A stretch of DNA of 64,000 nucleotides from Gordionus sp. m RMFG-2023 (Eukaryota; Nematomorpha; Gordioida; Chordodea; Parachordodidae). How positions within the stretch are numbered: the stretch's first letter is position 1; each line of letters starts with the position of its first letter. The notes beneath the pieces are model-generated. The model ran no database searches. It worked only from the letters and a program-made list of their open reading frames with translations, and was not told the origin of the DNA. The position numbers and the translations under genes are program-made. This document shows, piece by piece, positions 10,417 to 23,600 of the stretch. The DNA lies in assembly GCF_954871325.1 (NCBI RefSeq), contig NC_088776.1, positions 27,328,508-27,392,507 on the forward strand, written 5' to 3'.

Positions 10417-13400
10417 GCTTGTAACACAATTATCTTATACTTAAATAAAAAATAAATAATATGTGTAAAATTATTTAGAGGAATGTGGTTAAAGTTAGCT
10501 CACAAAATTTGGTGATTATATTTTAAGCATTAATAAATTTATATAAATAAATGTCAAAAAATATTATATTCTGCAAATAAAAAAAAATGGGCATACCATT
10601 TATGTTAAAAGGAATTTTAATAAAATTATGTTTAGTTTATAATTTATATCTAAAATACCTTATAAATATTGTAAAATATAAATAATATATTCCATAAGAA
10701 TTAAACTGATTGAAGTTTATTCATTAACTTACCACGCAAATTCTATAACTATCATGTATAGAATAATCTATTGTATATATTGAAAATTAATAATTCATCA
10801 TTTGGAAATGGAATCAAAATACAATAAAATTAGAATTTAAAAAATAAAATGGTTTTAAGTAACAAACATTTTTCCATAAACAAAAAAATATCTCATTCCT
10901 GATTGGTTAATAAATTCCTATAAATAAAGATTGACATCAAATGCTATTAATTTTTTTTACATAATGCAAAAATAGCATACTATTTATTCTACACAATGTG
11001 GATAAATAAATAAATTTATTATTAAATTAAATTTGTTTATTTTCTCATTTAAAAATAAAATCGTATGAATTATTCAATTCAGTATCAATTAAATTTGTTA
11101 TTGTTATTATTTTATATTTTATATAAGCACTTTTGTGAATATGTTTGATTTCATTATATAGTATTGATCAGGAAATATATTTTTATTTACTATGCATAAT
11201 TTTTGGGGATCTTTTTTGGGTAAAAATTGTAAATTAAATATTACGGGATTTATATGCACATATTTTTTGTTTGCCTGGAGGAAGCTTGTATCAAACTATT
11301 TTAAAAAAAATTAAACTTAATAAAGTAAAAATATTGTCAAATGTGAACCTTTGAAATTTGAGCAACTGCTTAAATCGAGAAAGTTTTTGCGTATAAAATT
11401 AGCCTGGAAGTCGACCCGAAGGAGAATTCAGTTTCAGATCTAAAATTTTGAAAGAATTCGATAATTTTAAACTCATTCCAAAAAATAGAATGAAAAATAA
11501 CTTCTCTAAAATACTATGCGATTAGGGCCGATGATCTCTGTAAAGACGTGACTGCGAAGCAAATGATCCTGCCAAGGAGGTATTTTTTCAAAGTATATCC
11601 TCCACAAACAAATAGTTTTAATTGTTTTGTATATTACAATTATATGATTGTTTTGTATATTACAATTATATGCAATGAATGATTTAAGTTAAAAAAAGTA
11701 ATCTTTAAGAATTTTGTTAACTCGCATTTATTTTAAAATCAAATTAAAACAATGTCTAAAAATAACTGCCCAAGAAAATAGGTGTTTAATGAATTAATGT
11801 TTCATCAAGGTCAGGTTTGTCAGGTCTCCCAAGAAGACTATCACAATTTTAAAATAATGAAATGTACCACATTGATCAAATTTCCATAACGCAATTTTTA
11901 TATTTCTTAAGATCTACAAATCTACCATATTAATATTCAAAAATAAATTTACTAAATATTAAACAGGACTGAGAACCCAAACACTCAAGATTTTACTGAA
12001 CTCAAACACCCTTTTTTAAAATTCAGGGTTCAAGATCAAGACCTTTTTTTTAAAGTTTATTGTGAAAATCATTTTTATTATATTTTATTATACAATTTTA
12101 CCACCATATTTTGCAAAAAAATTTATCAAGTAATATATAATTTAAGAAATTATATATTTTTTAATACTTTTTTTATTTTACAAAACAAATCAAATATAAT
12201 TAATTTATAGATAGTTATAAAGTAAGTTAATCTAAAAAATAAGGAAGTAATATAACATAAAAAAAAATAAGGAAAAAAAAGTAAGTCTAAGTAAACTCCT
12301 TGGAAAGAAGACTACTGTTAAAGCTTACGTAATTATAGCCATGGTCAGCCTTGCAAATGTGATGTCCTAAATCTTTAAAAAGGGATAGGCAAGTTTACCG
12401 AAGGTCGTTAAGATAGTGAATATAATTGAAAGGAAAAGGACGAGAGAAAGAACGAAGTCACAAGGTAAAATAGTTTTATTAAAAACAAGTTGCAGTGCAC
12501 TATCAAAGTGGGGCATAAAATAATCTGTATTTTAATTTTACCATCTAGATTTTGATGCTCTTAAATAAAATTAAAAAAAAACAAATAAAATATTATTTTT
12601 TAAATTGTAGTAAAAGTTGATAATTTTTTAAAATAATTATTATCATTTAAAATTTTTAGGAAAAAAGCATTTTAAAAAAGATGTAAAATAAAAATTATTT
12701 TTATAAAAGTCGAAACTAGCCATAGTCCTACGAAAAGTAGACCTAAAGAACTCTAGTAAAATCTATAAGGGGAAAGCCCACCTAATAATGTCCCCCTCTC
12801 CCAAGCAAAAACCTGGCTATGCCTATGAATTAAAATAAATACATGTTTTATAGTGTTAACTGTTAAGGTTTATTTATAATATGTTAAAATAAAATATATA
12901 AGGTATGAATAGAAATAAATAGTATCAATTTAAAATTAGGATCCTATTTAATTAATTTTAGAAAAATATAACTTGTTAACCAAAAATAATCGGCGTAACC
13001 AAGGGGGCCGGAATACCTTTTCTCTGACAAATTTGTAGATTTTTATAAGTAATTTGAAGTTAACTAATTTATCCGTATGCATTAGAGACCTGTAAATTGT
13101 ATTTATTTCGACCCGAAGTCCGATGGCAAAAAATATTTAGGACTTTAGCCCTTTATAATAAATAGATTTTGGATATATATCTCAATATAGTTATCAGGTT
13201 TCCTATCATAATGTAAGGCTCCTGCAGTTCTGCAGTTTTTTTATAAATAATCCCCACTGCAAAATTTTCCGCATTATTCTCTTATATTTTTAAATACATT
13301 AAAAACAAAAAAGTGTCTAATTCGTATCGTTTTCATCTATCCAGTCCTCATTATGTTTTTTATAATGGCTTTTTCATATATTTTCCTTAAAAGCCAAGTC
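10417..13400. other. AT-rich region upstream of the host gene
   Basis: No coding region seen. Contents: a perfect 26-bp tandem duplication (11621-11672); a fragment with ACCC-type boxes at 11965-12050 that resembles sequence near 19650-19745; right-end fragments of the C-run MITE family at about 12690-12830 (ending CTGGCTATGCC); and a left-end-like GGCGTAACCAAGGGGG at 12989. The promoter of the minus-strand gene should lie just above 10416, but I cannot point to a core element. Confidence 0.4.
11621..11672. repeat. 26-bp perfect tandem duplication
   Basis: The unit ATTGTTTTGTATATTACAAT plus TATATG occurs twice head to tail without a mismatch (11621-11646 and 11647-11672). Confidence 0.85.
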
Positions 13401-13887
13401 TAATAGTCATACGAATCATAGATGCCGACTTCATGAGTGCAGAGAGGGGCCTTCGCCCCCAATGACAAATTATAGGGTAAATGAATTATTATATCATTCA
13501 AAAATGAAACAGAGAAAGGAAAAAAAAATTATTATTATATTTTTTCTATATTGTTATGCTCCTTCGCAAGGAATAATGTTTACGGAAAAATTAAAAAAAA
13601 AACAAAATTGCAATCCATGAAAAAGTTAAACATCGCATTGATTAAAATAATATCCTCCATTCATTATCTTGCTTAGAGGGTTGACATTAAGATCATATAA
13701 AGTAGAAGACACAAATTCATGAAATTATTGAGGCTTATTACTGAGGATCATTTCGATTTAAAAGAATATTCTCACAAAATGTTTCATAATTTTCAAAGGA
13801 GACTTATGTAACCTATAAAATCGGCTACTACTCGATAATCGTAGATGAAACCACGGATATCAATCATAAAGCAGTTATGTTTTCGTT

Positions 13888-15710
13888 CAGGCGCGTACGC
13901 AGAAATTTGGTCTGGGGGGGGGGGATAATAAATTTTTTTAAGAAATATTATTGTTATTTAAAAATATCAAGCATAAATTTATTAGGACTAATAACTAGTT
14001 CTAATACACAATTTTAAATTATATGAATTATAAAAAAATTATATATATAAACCGACACATAAAAAACTATAAAATAAATGTGAATTAAAAAATATAAAGT
14101 GAATATAACCATCATATGAATCACTTATAAATGACCCAAAATAGAAATTTGAAATTTTTGAGCCTTTAAAATTTATATATAAAGTAAAAATTTAATTTTG
14201 GAAATATAAATATTAATACACAAAAAGTTTCTTAGGAATAATTGTATTTTGTATTATACTTACAATGTAAAATCCAATCTTCGTTGGGATTGAGCTAATT
14301 TTTCAATTACTCATCCTTGCTTGGCGTCAAATGCTTATAAATATTTAAAAGATCCAAACCATTCAATCCACTTTCAGAAGTTGTACTTCTTAGGTATGTT
14401 TTCAGAGAACTGCAGGCCCGGTTCCCGGGTTGGATCGTATTTTAATTTTTTAAATGCACCCAGGCAGGGCCCGAAATTTTTTTAAAAAATCCGGGCTCGG
14501 CTATATATTTTAAAACCAAATATTTGAAATTAGCTATAAAAATCAAAAATAAATATAATTTCTTTAAAAAAAACCCGGGCCGAGCCGGAAAATTTTTTTT
14601 AATAAAATCCAGGCCGTGCCCTGCAAATTGTATCTCTGCAAGGCTCTGTTACTCTTCTTAAAAAAGAGAATGTTCTCTCATTAGTTTACTAATGGGAAGA
14701 GTTGCTAATTTATATATATATATATACAATCATTTTAATTCATTGGGAATAAAATCTAAAATGTGTTTGAAATTATACAAAGCATCCATAGCATTTTTTG
14801 AGACTATATCTTAGTGAATCTTTTAAACATAGTTATTCAGCTAATAAGGCATCAAACAAATATTATTTTTTTTCTATCACCATCTGAAAAAGATTGGGAA
14901 GGCTTTTGTGGAAGTAATATCTGCAGATTGGTAAGTGCTGCATGATGAATTAAAAACCATTCATTTATTTGGATTATAGTTTTATAATACTTTTCTACTG
15001 ATCTTATACTAATGTTTTGACGATGAGCTTGCCTTGCTGTAAATCGAGTGAGACAAATATTAAACACGTATAGCTCGATAACATATAAAATTGAAATTCT
15101 TCATCAACATTAGCCCTAATTTCCTTGAGTTCTAATAAAATGCTCTCCGCTATTCTCATCTTCTTAATCAAGTCAATGTCATATTTTTGAAAAGTATTAC
15201 ATAAAATAGTTGTATAATTAAATAATACATTCTAATGAGAAAAAAAAATTGAAATAAGTATTGAATCCAATAATTTTCTTGCTTCTGAGGAAATATTTCT
15301 TTCAGGCCATTGTGATATTTCAGTAATAGCATTAATCGGTTCTTCTAACTCCATAAAAGCTGTTACTGCTTGATGGCGGAGACTCCATCTCGTTGGACAG
15401 GCTTGCACTTTCTTTCTCCCTGTTGGACAAAGAGTTTCAGAAAAATTATTATTTGACTAGAAATATGAAAATGGTAGATAAATAATACGCCACTAGAAAT
15501 TTGAAAATAATAGGTAAATATTACGCCAATGAAAACTTGAAATCGAAATTAGATGATAAATAACTTAATAGATGAATGTGATAAATAAATGTAATTAAAT
15601 ATATATTTAATATGAGATAGGAATAAATATTAACAAATATAAATTAATATAAACATTAATATTTTTGAAAATCCGGCATCTGCATTTTTTGGCTGGTGCG
15701 TACGCCAATG
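13888..15710 (-). mobile_element. hAT-A copy 1, DUF4371-type DNA transposon remnant, 1823 bp
   Basis: Begins CAGGCGCGTACGCAGAAATT and ends in a decayed inverse (TGGTGCGTACGCCAATG). It is flanked by TTTTCGTT (13880-13887) and ATTTCGTT (15711-15718), an 8-bp target duplication with one mismatch. A ten-base G run follows the left TIR. Minus-strand fragments of a DUF4371-type transposase are readable: CPTRWSLRHQAVTAF (about 15360-15400), LCNTFQKYDIDLIKK (about 15170), TARQAHRQN..EKYYK within 14852-15067, and KTYLRSTTSESGLNGLDLL (about 14330-14400) from the HATC region. A GC-box MITE sits inside the HATC part (14403-14648). The N-terminal half of the transposase is missing. Confidence 0.75.
14403..14648. 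mobile_element. GC-box MITE inside hAT-A copy 1
   Basis: Starts CAGAGAACTGCAGGCCCGG and ends AAGGCTCTG, with GGCCCGG/CCCGGGC boxes between A/T runs, as in the 907-bp copy at 1462-2368. It splits the transposase HATC coding sequence between an FLRRVT and a KTYLRST segment (minus strand). The same MITE occupies the same place in hAT-A copy 2. Confidence 0.7.
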
Positions 15711-16935
15711 ATTTCGTTATTTGGAAGAGGATTTAAATATAAATGAAATATTTTTCGAATTTTATGAAGCATCAGAAACAAATTCTGAATATTTATTTAA
15801 CATAATCGATATATTACTTATATGTTCTTTTGACATCAAAAAATGCAGAGGTCAATGTTATGATGGAGCCTCTAATGTTAAAGGAAAGATACCTGGTTTA
15901 CAAAGGCGTCGAATCTTTACTAATATATGTACAATGTATTAAATCTTATGGTGGAAAATTCATTTAATAAAAATTTCGATTATATAATATTAATGAAAAT
16001 TTTATTATCTTTTGCTCGAGAATCTCCCATATGCATGGTATTATTTCGCTCCATCCTAGATGACAATAATAGTTCAACATCTTTAAGGCCATTCTCCCCT
16101 ACACGAATAATATCGCTGAAATCAATAGACAGGAATTATAAAATCATAATAAAACTTTTATATTTCGCAGTGAGTTTGCTACAAAAGCAAAAATTTATTA
16201 CACAAAATAATGCTTTTTGAAAACTTTATATATATTTTAAAATAATGGTAACAATATTTAAAAGAGTAAAAGTTTTAAATGCTGAAATAAGTTTTTCATT
16301 ACATTTCCAAAATATTAAATGGAGATCCCAAAATTATAGAAACAATACGACAAGATAGTGGTTTCAATAAATTTTGGAGAGAAAAAATAGATTAAATTTA
16401 AAGGAGCCCATTTTAAGGCGACAGAAAAAAACGCCCTTAAGAAGAAGTCTAATTTATTATACCATCATTACGGGTTAGTTAATGAATATTGTAGACAAAT
16501 TTATTATGAAATTTTAGATTATACAATTGCAAGTGTGACAAATCGTTTCAACAAACCAGTAATTGATTATTTAATTAATATGGAGCATTTGTGATTCAAA
16601 AACTAGGGAAATCATGTTTTATTTTATGGAGATAATTTTGAAATAAAAATCTTCTTAGAGATATGTTTTTAGAATACTCAAAGTTGCAAAAATATACATT
16701 AAAACTCTTTAGAGGACGTCATAACCATATTAATAGAACAAAGTAAGAAACAAATTTTTTAAATTTTAGGGTATATCTAAAATTTATTAAAATGCTATTA
16801 ACACTCCCTGTAGGTCCTTGTTTTGCAGAACGATAATAACACATCTTAAATCTTATTTACGTTCTACAAAACAGCAACGACTAAATCATTTCGAATTTTA
16901 AATATCAATAAAGAAGAAACAAAACAACTTGACTT

Positions 16936-17354
16936 TTGATAATGAATATTTTTATAAATATTTTTATAAATATTTTTATAAATATAAATGAAATATAAAA
17001 AGAAACACATTTTACTTTAAAATATTAACATTTTATTATATTATATCATTCACAAAATAAAAATATATAAAAAATTATATAATAATTTATATATAATAAC
17101 TTTGATAAATCATATATTATATGCCCTTTATATATAATAAAATCTGTGTCACAGAAAAATTTTGACAATTTATAAGAAAAGGCAACAAGCTAAGAGGTAT
17201 AATCTGACTCAGAACTAAATAAGGCATCTAAACATGCCACATGCCTACCACTATGCACTCACGAGTTCTTATGAATTTATGTATTTTTTTTATCTATTTA
17301 TTTTTCAATCTATAAATCCATAAATAATTTTAAAAGTTGAATAATAATTAATAT
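16936..17354. other. AT-rich tail with a 12-bp tandem repeat
   Basis: At about 16946-16985 a 12-bp unit ATATTTTTATAA is repeated three times with a partial copy. The rest is non-coding and includes the tentative right end of hAT-I near 17260. Confidence 0.5.
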
Positions 17355-18522
17355 CAGAGACCTGCAGAGGTACCATTGGCACGGCCCCGGCCCGGATTTT
17401 TATTTAAAATTTTTTCGGCCCGGCCTGGGTTTTATATTTTCTGGCCCGGCCAGGATATTTTCAAAATATATTATATTATATTTATTTTTAATTTTTGTAA
17501 CTAATAATGGCGATTTAAATACTTGGTTTAAAAATATACGACCCTTCCGGGTATTTAAAAAAAAAATTTTCAGACCCTCGGCCTGAGTATTTTAAAAAAA
17601 TTTCAGGCCCGGCCGGTATATTAGAAAAATTAAATAATAAGAAATTCCTATTGAGATTGAATGGTGATCTTAAATAAATATTTTATAAAGATAATATATA
17701 TTTTAGTTAATTTTGATTTATGGAAGAAAAATTTAGGTCTTAGATTATTTGATTTGGGCAATAATATATTTATACTGAGATTGAATGGTGGTCTTTAATC
17801 CCAAACACTTCTCATAAAATTTATAATCCCCAAATGTAGATAATAGTTTATAAAAAATTGTATTGGGAAAAGAAAGAAGAATATAGGAAATATTATAAAA
17901 ATCTCACCAAAATGATAATAATTTTAGTGAAATTTGATTCATAGTTTTTTGTTTATATATAGAAGAATATAGGTATTCATTGTTTGATGAAGAGAAAATG
18001 AAATACTTGAATTTGTGCGAAATATATGATATTTCAGTTAATTTTAATTTTATTTTAGCTAAATTATTTGGCTTCTTTATAGAGATTTGTTTATATACCA
18101 ATTATAAATTATTTATGCCTTCAACTTAAAACATTTACAATTAGCCTTTGAAATTTCGTGTCTTGATTCTTTGCATCGGGCCTAATTTTTCAAGCCCGGC
18201 ACGGCCCGAATATTGTTTTATAAAGTTTTGCCCGGCCCGTACACGAAATTTTTTTTAAAAAATTTTGCCGGTCCGGCACGAATTTATTTAAATATAGAAA
18301 TTAATTTTCATAATTACTCAAAATAAACTATATATGTTATATGCCCACTTTCTATAAATAAAATCACATATTTTTATTTTACATAAAAAATTCAACATAA
18401 AATTGATAAATTTAGATATATTTTAAAAAATTTCTAAAGCCCGACTCGACTCGGCCCGAATTTTTATAAATCGGGCCGGGTACGGGTCGGGCACGGGCCG
18501 GGCCTACTTTTGCAGATCTCTA
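17355..18522. mobile_element. GC-box MITE(s) with internal sequence
   Basis: The left end CAGAGACCTGCAGAGGTACC is nearly identical to the end at 1462. On the right, GGGCCTACTTTTGCAGATCTCTA is its diverged inverse. GGCCCGG-type boxes cluster at 17380-17620 and 18175-18510 with AT-rich DNA between. No matching 8-bp duplication is visible, so these could be one long element or two adjacent broken copies. Confidence 0.5.
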
Positions 18523-19020
18523 GCTTGATCCTTTATACTCAGTCCAGGCATAAAAGATAGATCACATATTTTTCGCGTAAAATTCAGAGGTTCTGTTTTA
18601 TAACTAAAAGAATAAATATATTTATTGTTTAGTGAAGGGAAAGATACTTAAAATTTATTAAAGAACAATATAAAAATTTATATAACTCAAGAAATTTGAT
18701 TATAATAATTGAAATAATTGTACTACTGTCTGAAAATTTAAATTGTAATCTCAGATAATAAATGATTGATGTCTTGACTGAGCATAAAGAGTCAAGATAC
18801 CTAAATTCAAAGGTTGAATGTAAATGTTATCAGTTAAAGAGATAAATATTTTATCACTTTTGATGATTAAACTAATCTTAAAGAGGTCATATAATTCAGC
18901 TGAAATGAAATTAAGTCTATTTGAAATAGCATATATTTCTCACATGCAGCTTTCAAAATCAATTATCTCATTTCATCTTCATCACAATGAATGTCTATAT
19001 TCTTCTAGATATTAACCAGA
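17640..19020. repeat. Imperfect inverted repeat flanking GC-box sequence
   Basis: A minus-strand frame at 17904-18101 and a plus-strand frame at 18824-19015 translate to related peptides (ISYISHKF..NNEYLYSSIY against IAYISHMQ..HNECLYSSRY), so the two DNA stretches are inverted copies. A unit with GAGATTGAATGGTG also occurs twice directly at about 17651 and 17779. Neither peptide resembles a known domain; the repeat is probably part of an unidentified transposon. Confidence 0.45.
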
Positions 19021-19119
19021 TAACTTTGAACCTTTCGATTATGTAGACACTTAGTATTTTATCTTTCACTTTATTCATTTTGCCTTTCAAGAATGATGAG
19101 AAATTAGATTTTTCTTTCT

Positions 19120-19440
19120 CCTTTATATGATGATAGATAAATCAGGTATTTCCCATTTATTTTTCCTGATGTAGGCTAATTTATTCATCATCAAATAAAA
19201 AGGAAATTCGGATTCATCCATCATCAAATTAAGGATAAAGTCATCATTTTGACGAGAGCTATGATTCAGAAATTTACTTTCATTTTTCTGATTTATCCAC
19301 CATCAAATCTAATAAAGGGGAAATTTCATCCATGATCATGTAAAGAGAAAATTTCTAATTTATCCATCATCAAATAAAAGGAAAATTCCTGATTTGTCCA
19401 TCATCTTAAAGGGAATATTTTGGTCATTCTTGGCGGGCTT
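19120..19440. repeat. Degenerate short repeats (CCATCATCAAAT type)
   Basis: The phrase TTTATCCATCATCAAAT, with AAAGGAAAATTC-like joins, recurs about six times in both tidy and decayed form. The block ends with TCATTCTTGGCGGGC..CTACTAGTA, which resembles the sequence at about 38171-38200. It is an irregular satellite-like repeat or a transposon sub-terminal region. Confidence 0.4.
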
Positions 19441-19639
19441 TCTACTAGTATTTTATAATAAGTTGAGTTGCGTCATCATGAATTAAAATTTATATATAAG
19501 AACTTCAAAGGAAATAAAAAAATTTCTATAAAAAATCAAAATTACAAGCTTTTCTCAAGTTTTGAACATGTCTTTAAATATTTTTTAGCCCCAATAGATA
19601 TTTTTATAAGCTTGGAATATGCATTTTAAATGTTCAGAA

Positions 19640-20640
19640 ATAATTCCAGAGATGTGAACTCGGATCCGGACCCTGACCCTCCTGGACCCTGGTATTTGAC
19701 TGAACCCAAACCCGAACCTTTTTTGAAAGTGAAAGGTTCAAGGGTTCTAGGTGTCAGAGAAATATTTTAAAAAATTTAAATATTTTTGTAGGCTTATATT
19801 TTATTTAATTCATGAAAAATAAATTAATTTTTTTTTTCGAGGAATCATTTTTTCTCTTCCCATTTTTCAAAATATTCTGCTATTTATACTTCCATTTTAT
19901 AGGTAATATTTTCTTTTAATTTATATTAATTTTAGAAAGTTAAGTATTGTAAATTTTATAGTGTAGGTAATAATATTTAATTATAAATGATAATTTATTT
20001 ATGCTAAGTAATAGGAATACGTTGATTATCTTGTTTTATATCAATTTTAGAAAGTGAAATATTGGGAATTTTGTAGCAGGCGCGTAACCAAGGGGAAATC
20101 CCCCACCCCCACCTATAGCAAATTTTTCAGTTCTCGTAAATATATTTTAAGTTAATAAAAATGTCCCCCCTCCCCCCCTCCCTACAAACCTTTCATCCAA
20201 AAAATGTATTGTATAAAAAAAGTGAAAACCCAAATTATTTTTATAATAATCGAATATAGCCAAAGGAATATATTAACTGGACCTAAAGATCTTCTATAAA
20301 ATTTATGAAGGAAAACCCCCTTAATAGACCCCCCCCCCTAACAAATCCCGGATACGCCTCTGCTTTGTAGTGTTGGTAATAATATTATATCAAATGATAT
20401 TAAGGATATGCTATTAAATACAACATTTAAAATATAAACAAAATTTTTACTTGAAGTGATGGAGTATAAGAAATAAATGAAAAAAAATGGTATTCTTTGA
20501 CTCAATATTTCTTTATGTTGTCCAAATTTGGACCCTAAATCCGGACCATAACCCCGAATCCTTTTTTAAAATTTTTTTCTTTTTCTTGAATCCAAACCCG
20601 GACTTATATTATATTTATCTATTAAATACACTATCTATTA
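19640..20640. other. Repeat remnant with ACCC/CCGGACC boxes
   Basis: GGATCCGGACCCTGACCC at about 19670 and TCCGGACCATAACCCCGAATCC with AAACCCGGAC at 20540-20610 look like the two ends of one unclassified element, now interrupted by the MITE at 20077-20362. A weaker relative lies at 11965-12050. Confidence 0.35.
20077..20362. mobile_element. C-run hAT-like MITE, 286 bp
   Basis: Ends CAGGCGCGTAACCAAGGGG and GGATACGCCTCTG are inverted repeats. The flanks TTTTGTAG (20069-20076) and CTTTGTAG (20363-20370) are an 8-bp duplication with one change. The interior carries several C runs. Relatives or fragments occur near 12800, 24700, 32100 and 38290-38630. Confidence 0.75.
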
Positions 20641-20699
20641 CCAAAAATGGATATGAAATTATTCACACCTCATGATTTTAAACTTTTCTTGTTTGTTTA

Positions 20700-23600
20700 A
20701 ATTCATTCTTTTAAAAGTGATATTCATTCAGGCAAAAAAGGAAGAATAAAAGGAAATAAAAATTTATATATTTCGGGCCAAGGCCGATAATATAAACTAG
20801 CCTTACGACTTTATCCTATACTCCCCCGCCCTCTCTCCCAACAAAAAATTTACACTATACACTATATAAACATTATAAACAATATATAATAATTGGAAAA
20901 GTAATAAATTTTTTAAATAGAATATAAAAAACTTTTAAATGGTTGTTTTTAAAATTATGTATAATTAAAAAATTTATAATGGAGGCAAACCTTCATTTCC
21001 AGAAAAATCCTAATACCCCACTATATAAAACACTTCTTTAAAATTTGGCTACCGTTTGTTTAAATTTTCTATTATTTTTATTGATCATTGTCTTTTCTTT
21101 TTCTCCCAAAATCTCTCATAGAATAAATTAATAGTTATTTATTATTTTTTATTAAATATACTTTCTCGCATTAAGTGATTGGCATCATAAAAATTAAAAA
21201 CTTATTTTATTTATTTTATGTATTTGGCGATAATTCAAATAATATGAATATGATATATTTGACAAGTGATTTCATAGTTAAGGGAAAAATTATTCCCAGG
21301 AAATAAATAACCCGAGATATAATCTCAAGAAAATCAAAATTCATTAGAAAATAAATTCTCTAAAAAAATTTCCTCTGAAATAATTTTTCCAGGAAAATTG
21401 TCCATAATTATTATTTGACTAGAAATTTGAAAATGATAGCTAAATATTACGACACTCGAAATTTAAAAGTAATATTCCTCGGCAAAAATTTCCATGAAAA
21501 AAGATTATAAAAATTTGTTGAAAGATAAGGAAATCGCCAAATATAATTCTAGGTAAAAGTCTTAACATAAATCGAAAATATTAAATAAGAAAAGGGGTCT
21601 AATATTTAATAAATAATTCTTACTAAAATAAAATGATAACCTAAGATTGGAGTAAGGTATATATTTTCTAGTTAGTTTATAAACATTGGCTTAATTTAAA
21701 CGAAACTATATAGGATGGGATAAGATTTGACAGGAGATATGGTTTAAGTTTATAATTATAGTCTTACTTAATATGAAAATTATTCATACTTTTTCTTTAT
21801 TTATAAGATATTTTGGTAATTATAATTATGTTACCTTTGAAAATCAAAAATAAAAAGAAAATATTAATTGATGAATTTCCATGTTAAACTATAGAAATTG
21901 TAATGTGTACGAACATCATCATAAGAATTTTAATACCTTTATTAGATTTGCTAAATTTCATCAACACCAAATCTAGAAACAGAATAGCTTATAATAATTT
22001 AGAGTTAGGGTTAAGCTTTGGGTTAACCATCTATGGTTTAAAAGTTAATTTGTAGTAACAGTTTTGCTTACTTCACCGAAATCAGGCACCAGATAAAGCA
22101 ATGCTTGCCGGGGTTATGGAATTATAGATATAATGATACTCTTGATCAATTTCACCGAAATGATATATGGGACTAGACCTGGCAGGTAAATGAGGTTATG
22201 TGCAGTCTTATAGTTACACAATATTTTTTAGTATATAAATTTATAATATGTCCTTTAGGTGAATAAGGGTCACTGGTAGCAAAATAATGAGGGCCATACG
22301 CTTCCGCGTATTTTGATAATTGACAAAGTTGTGTTATTCATGGTCTAGTAATTTCTTTAAAAACAAATATTTTTTAGTTTTCTCAATTAGTTTTTTAATT
22401 AAAAAATTTTATAAATTTAATTTAATTTTTTTTCAAATTTTATTTACAATCAAAACATTGTTTTTTTGTGTTTCACTCCGGGAATATGCCTAAAAATATC
22501 AACAAAAAGCACTAGAACTAAAGTTGATATGATAAATAAAATAGATTAAACGACCTTTGTCAAAATTATTCAATTATATTCAATAAAAAAAATTATAAAC
22601 CTATTTTTTTATAGAATTATCGTTTGGAGAACGAGGGGAGGAAGGGGGGGGGGTGTAAAGAGGAATGTTGAAATTTTAAATAAGATATTCTGGAAGGGGA
22701 ATTTTTTAAATGGCCATTTAGGTCGAGGGCAACCCTTATGAACGCAATTCGTGTAATTAACTTAGTGGGGTATATGGGTCATTAGGAATATGGCTAGATT
22801 AACACGGATATATTTTGGGTCTATTATATATAAAAAATTGTTACATTAATCTGTTTTTAAATTGTTTAAAATATTTATATTTTTTAAAAGAAAATCGATA
22901 AATTTTAATAAAATTTTGGGAATTTCCATATTTTTTTTGATTCTCTAAAAAATTTTTAATATTTTTTAGGATCTAAAAAAATGGTGGTTTTATCCAAGGG
23001 AATTTTTCCTGAACAATTTTTTTCTGGGTAACTAATTTTTTTCGAGTATTTATTTTCCGGGGATTTTAATTTTCCCTTAAAATACTTTTCCGTAGTATTT
23101 TTCCTCTGAATTATATTCCTGGTGATATTTTTTCAGGGACATAATTTTCCAGGGATCCAGGGTATAATTTTTCCCGATAAATTATTTTATGGGATTTTAT
23201 TTCTAAAGAAGTATTTTCTGACAATTTTATGATTGCCTGTTTTATTTTAACGAAAGCTAATTTATTATGGGATACGAATAAATTAAAAAAATTATAACCT
23301 AACATTTTAAATATTTCCTTACCCATCGATTTGATCAAATCATCTCAATCATATTACTTGTAATTTTGTGATACAAAAAAAAGGGATCACAAAACCTAGT
23401 AGAAGTGCCTAGTAAATCCTTCAAAAAATGATAATGAGCCCAAGAAATAGTTTGAGCCTGGCCATAAGGGTTAGAATATCAACTAAAGCCAAAAAATTTA
23501 AGGATATTATTTGACTGAAGCAGTGATTTATTGCAATAAATTATATATTTTACCTGAACTAGATTCAATAAAAAGTGGCATATTGGTTAAACTGGAAACC

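Larger units (their letters stand above)
13420..17265 (+). pseudogene. Decayed hAT of DUF4371/ZMYM1 type, split by hAT-A (hAT-I)
   Basis: Plus-strand fragments in several frames give the classic landmarks of this transposase family. Before the insertion: YYSIIVDETTDINHKAVMFS (about 13822-13880). After it: a 73-codon open frame (15721-15942) with RGQCYDGASNVKGKIPGLQ. The next frame (15927-16220) holds NLMVENSFNK, SFARESP and LRPFSPTR. Further on is EYCRQIYYEILDY near 16483, and at 16840-16935 KSYLRSTKQQRLNHFEF with following residues, the end of the HATC domain. The coding part runs about 13700-16935. Possible ends GAGTGCAGAGAGG (13435) and TATGCACTCACGAG (17257) are inverted, so the outer limits are tentative. 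The element is dead and is interrupted exactly by the 1.8-kb hAT-A copy. Confidence 0.65.
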
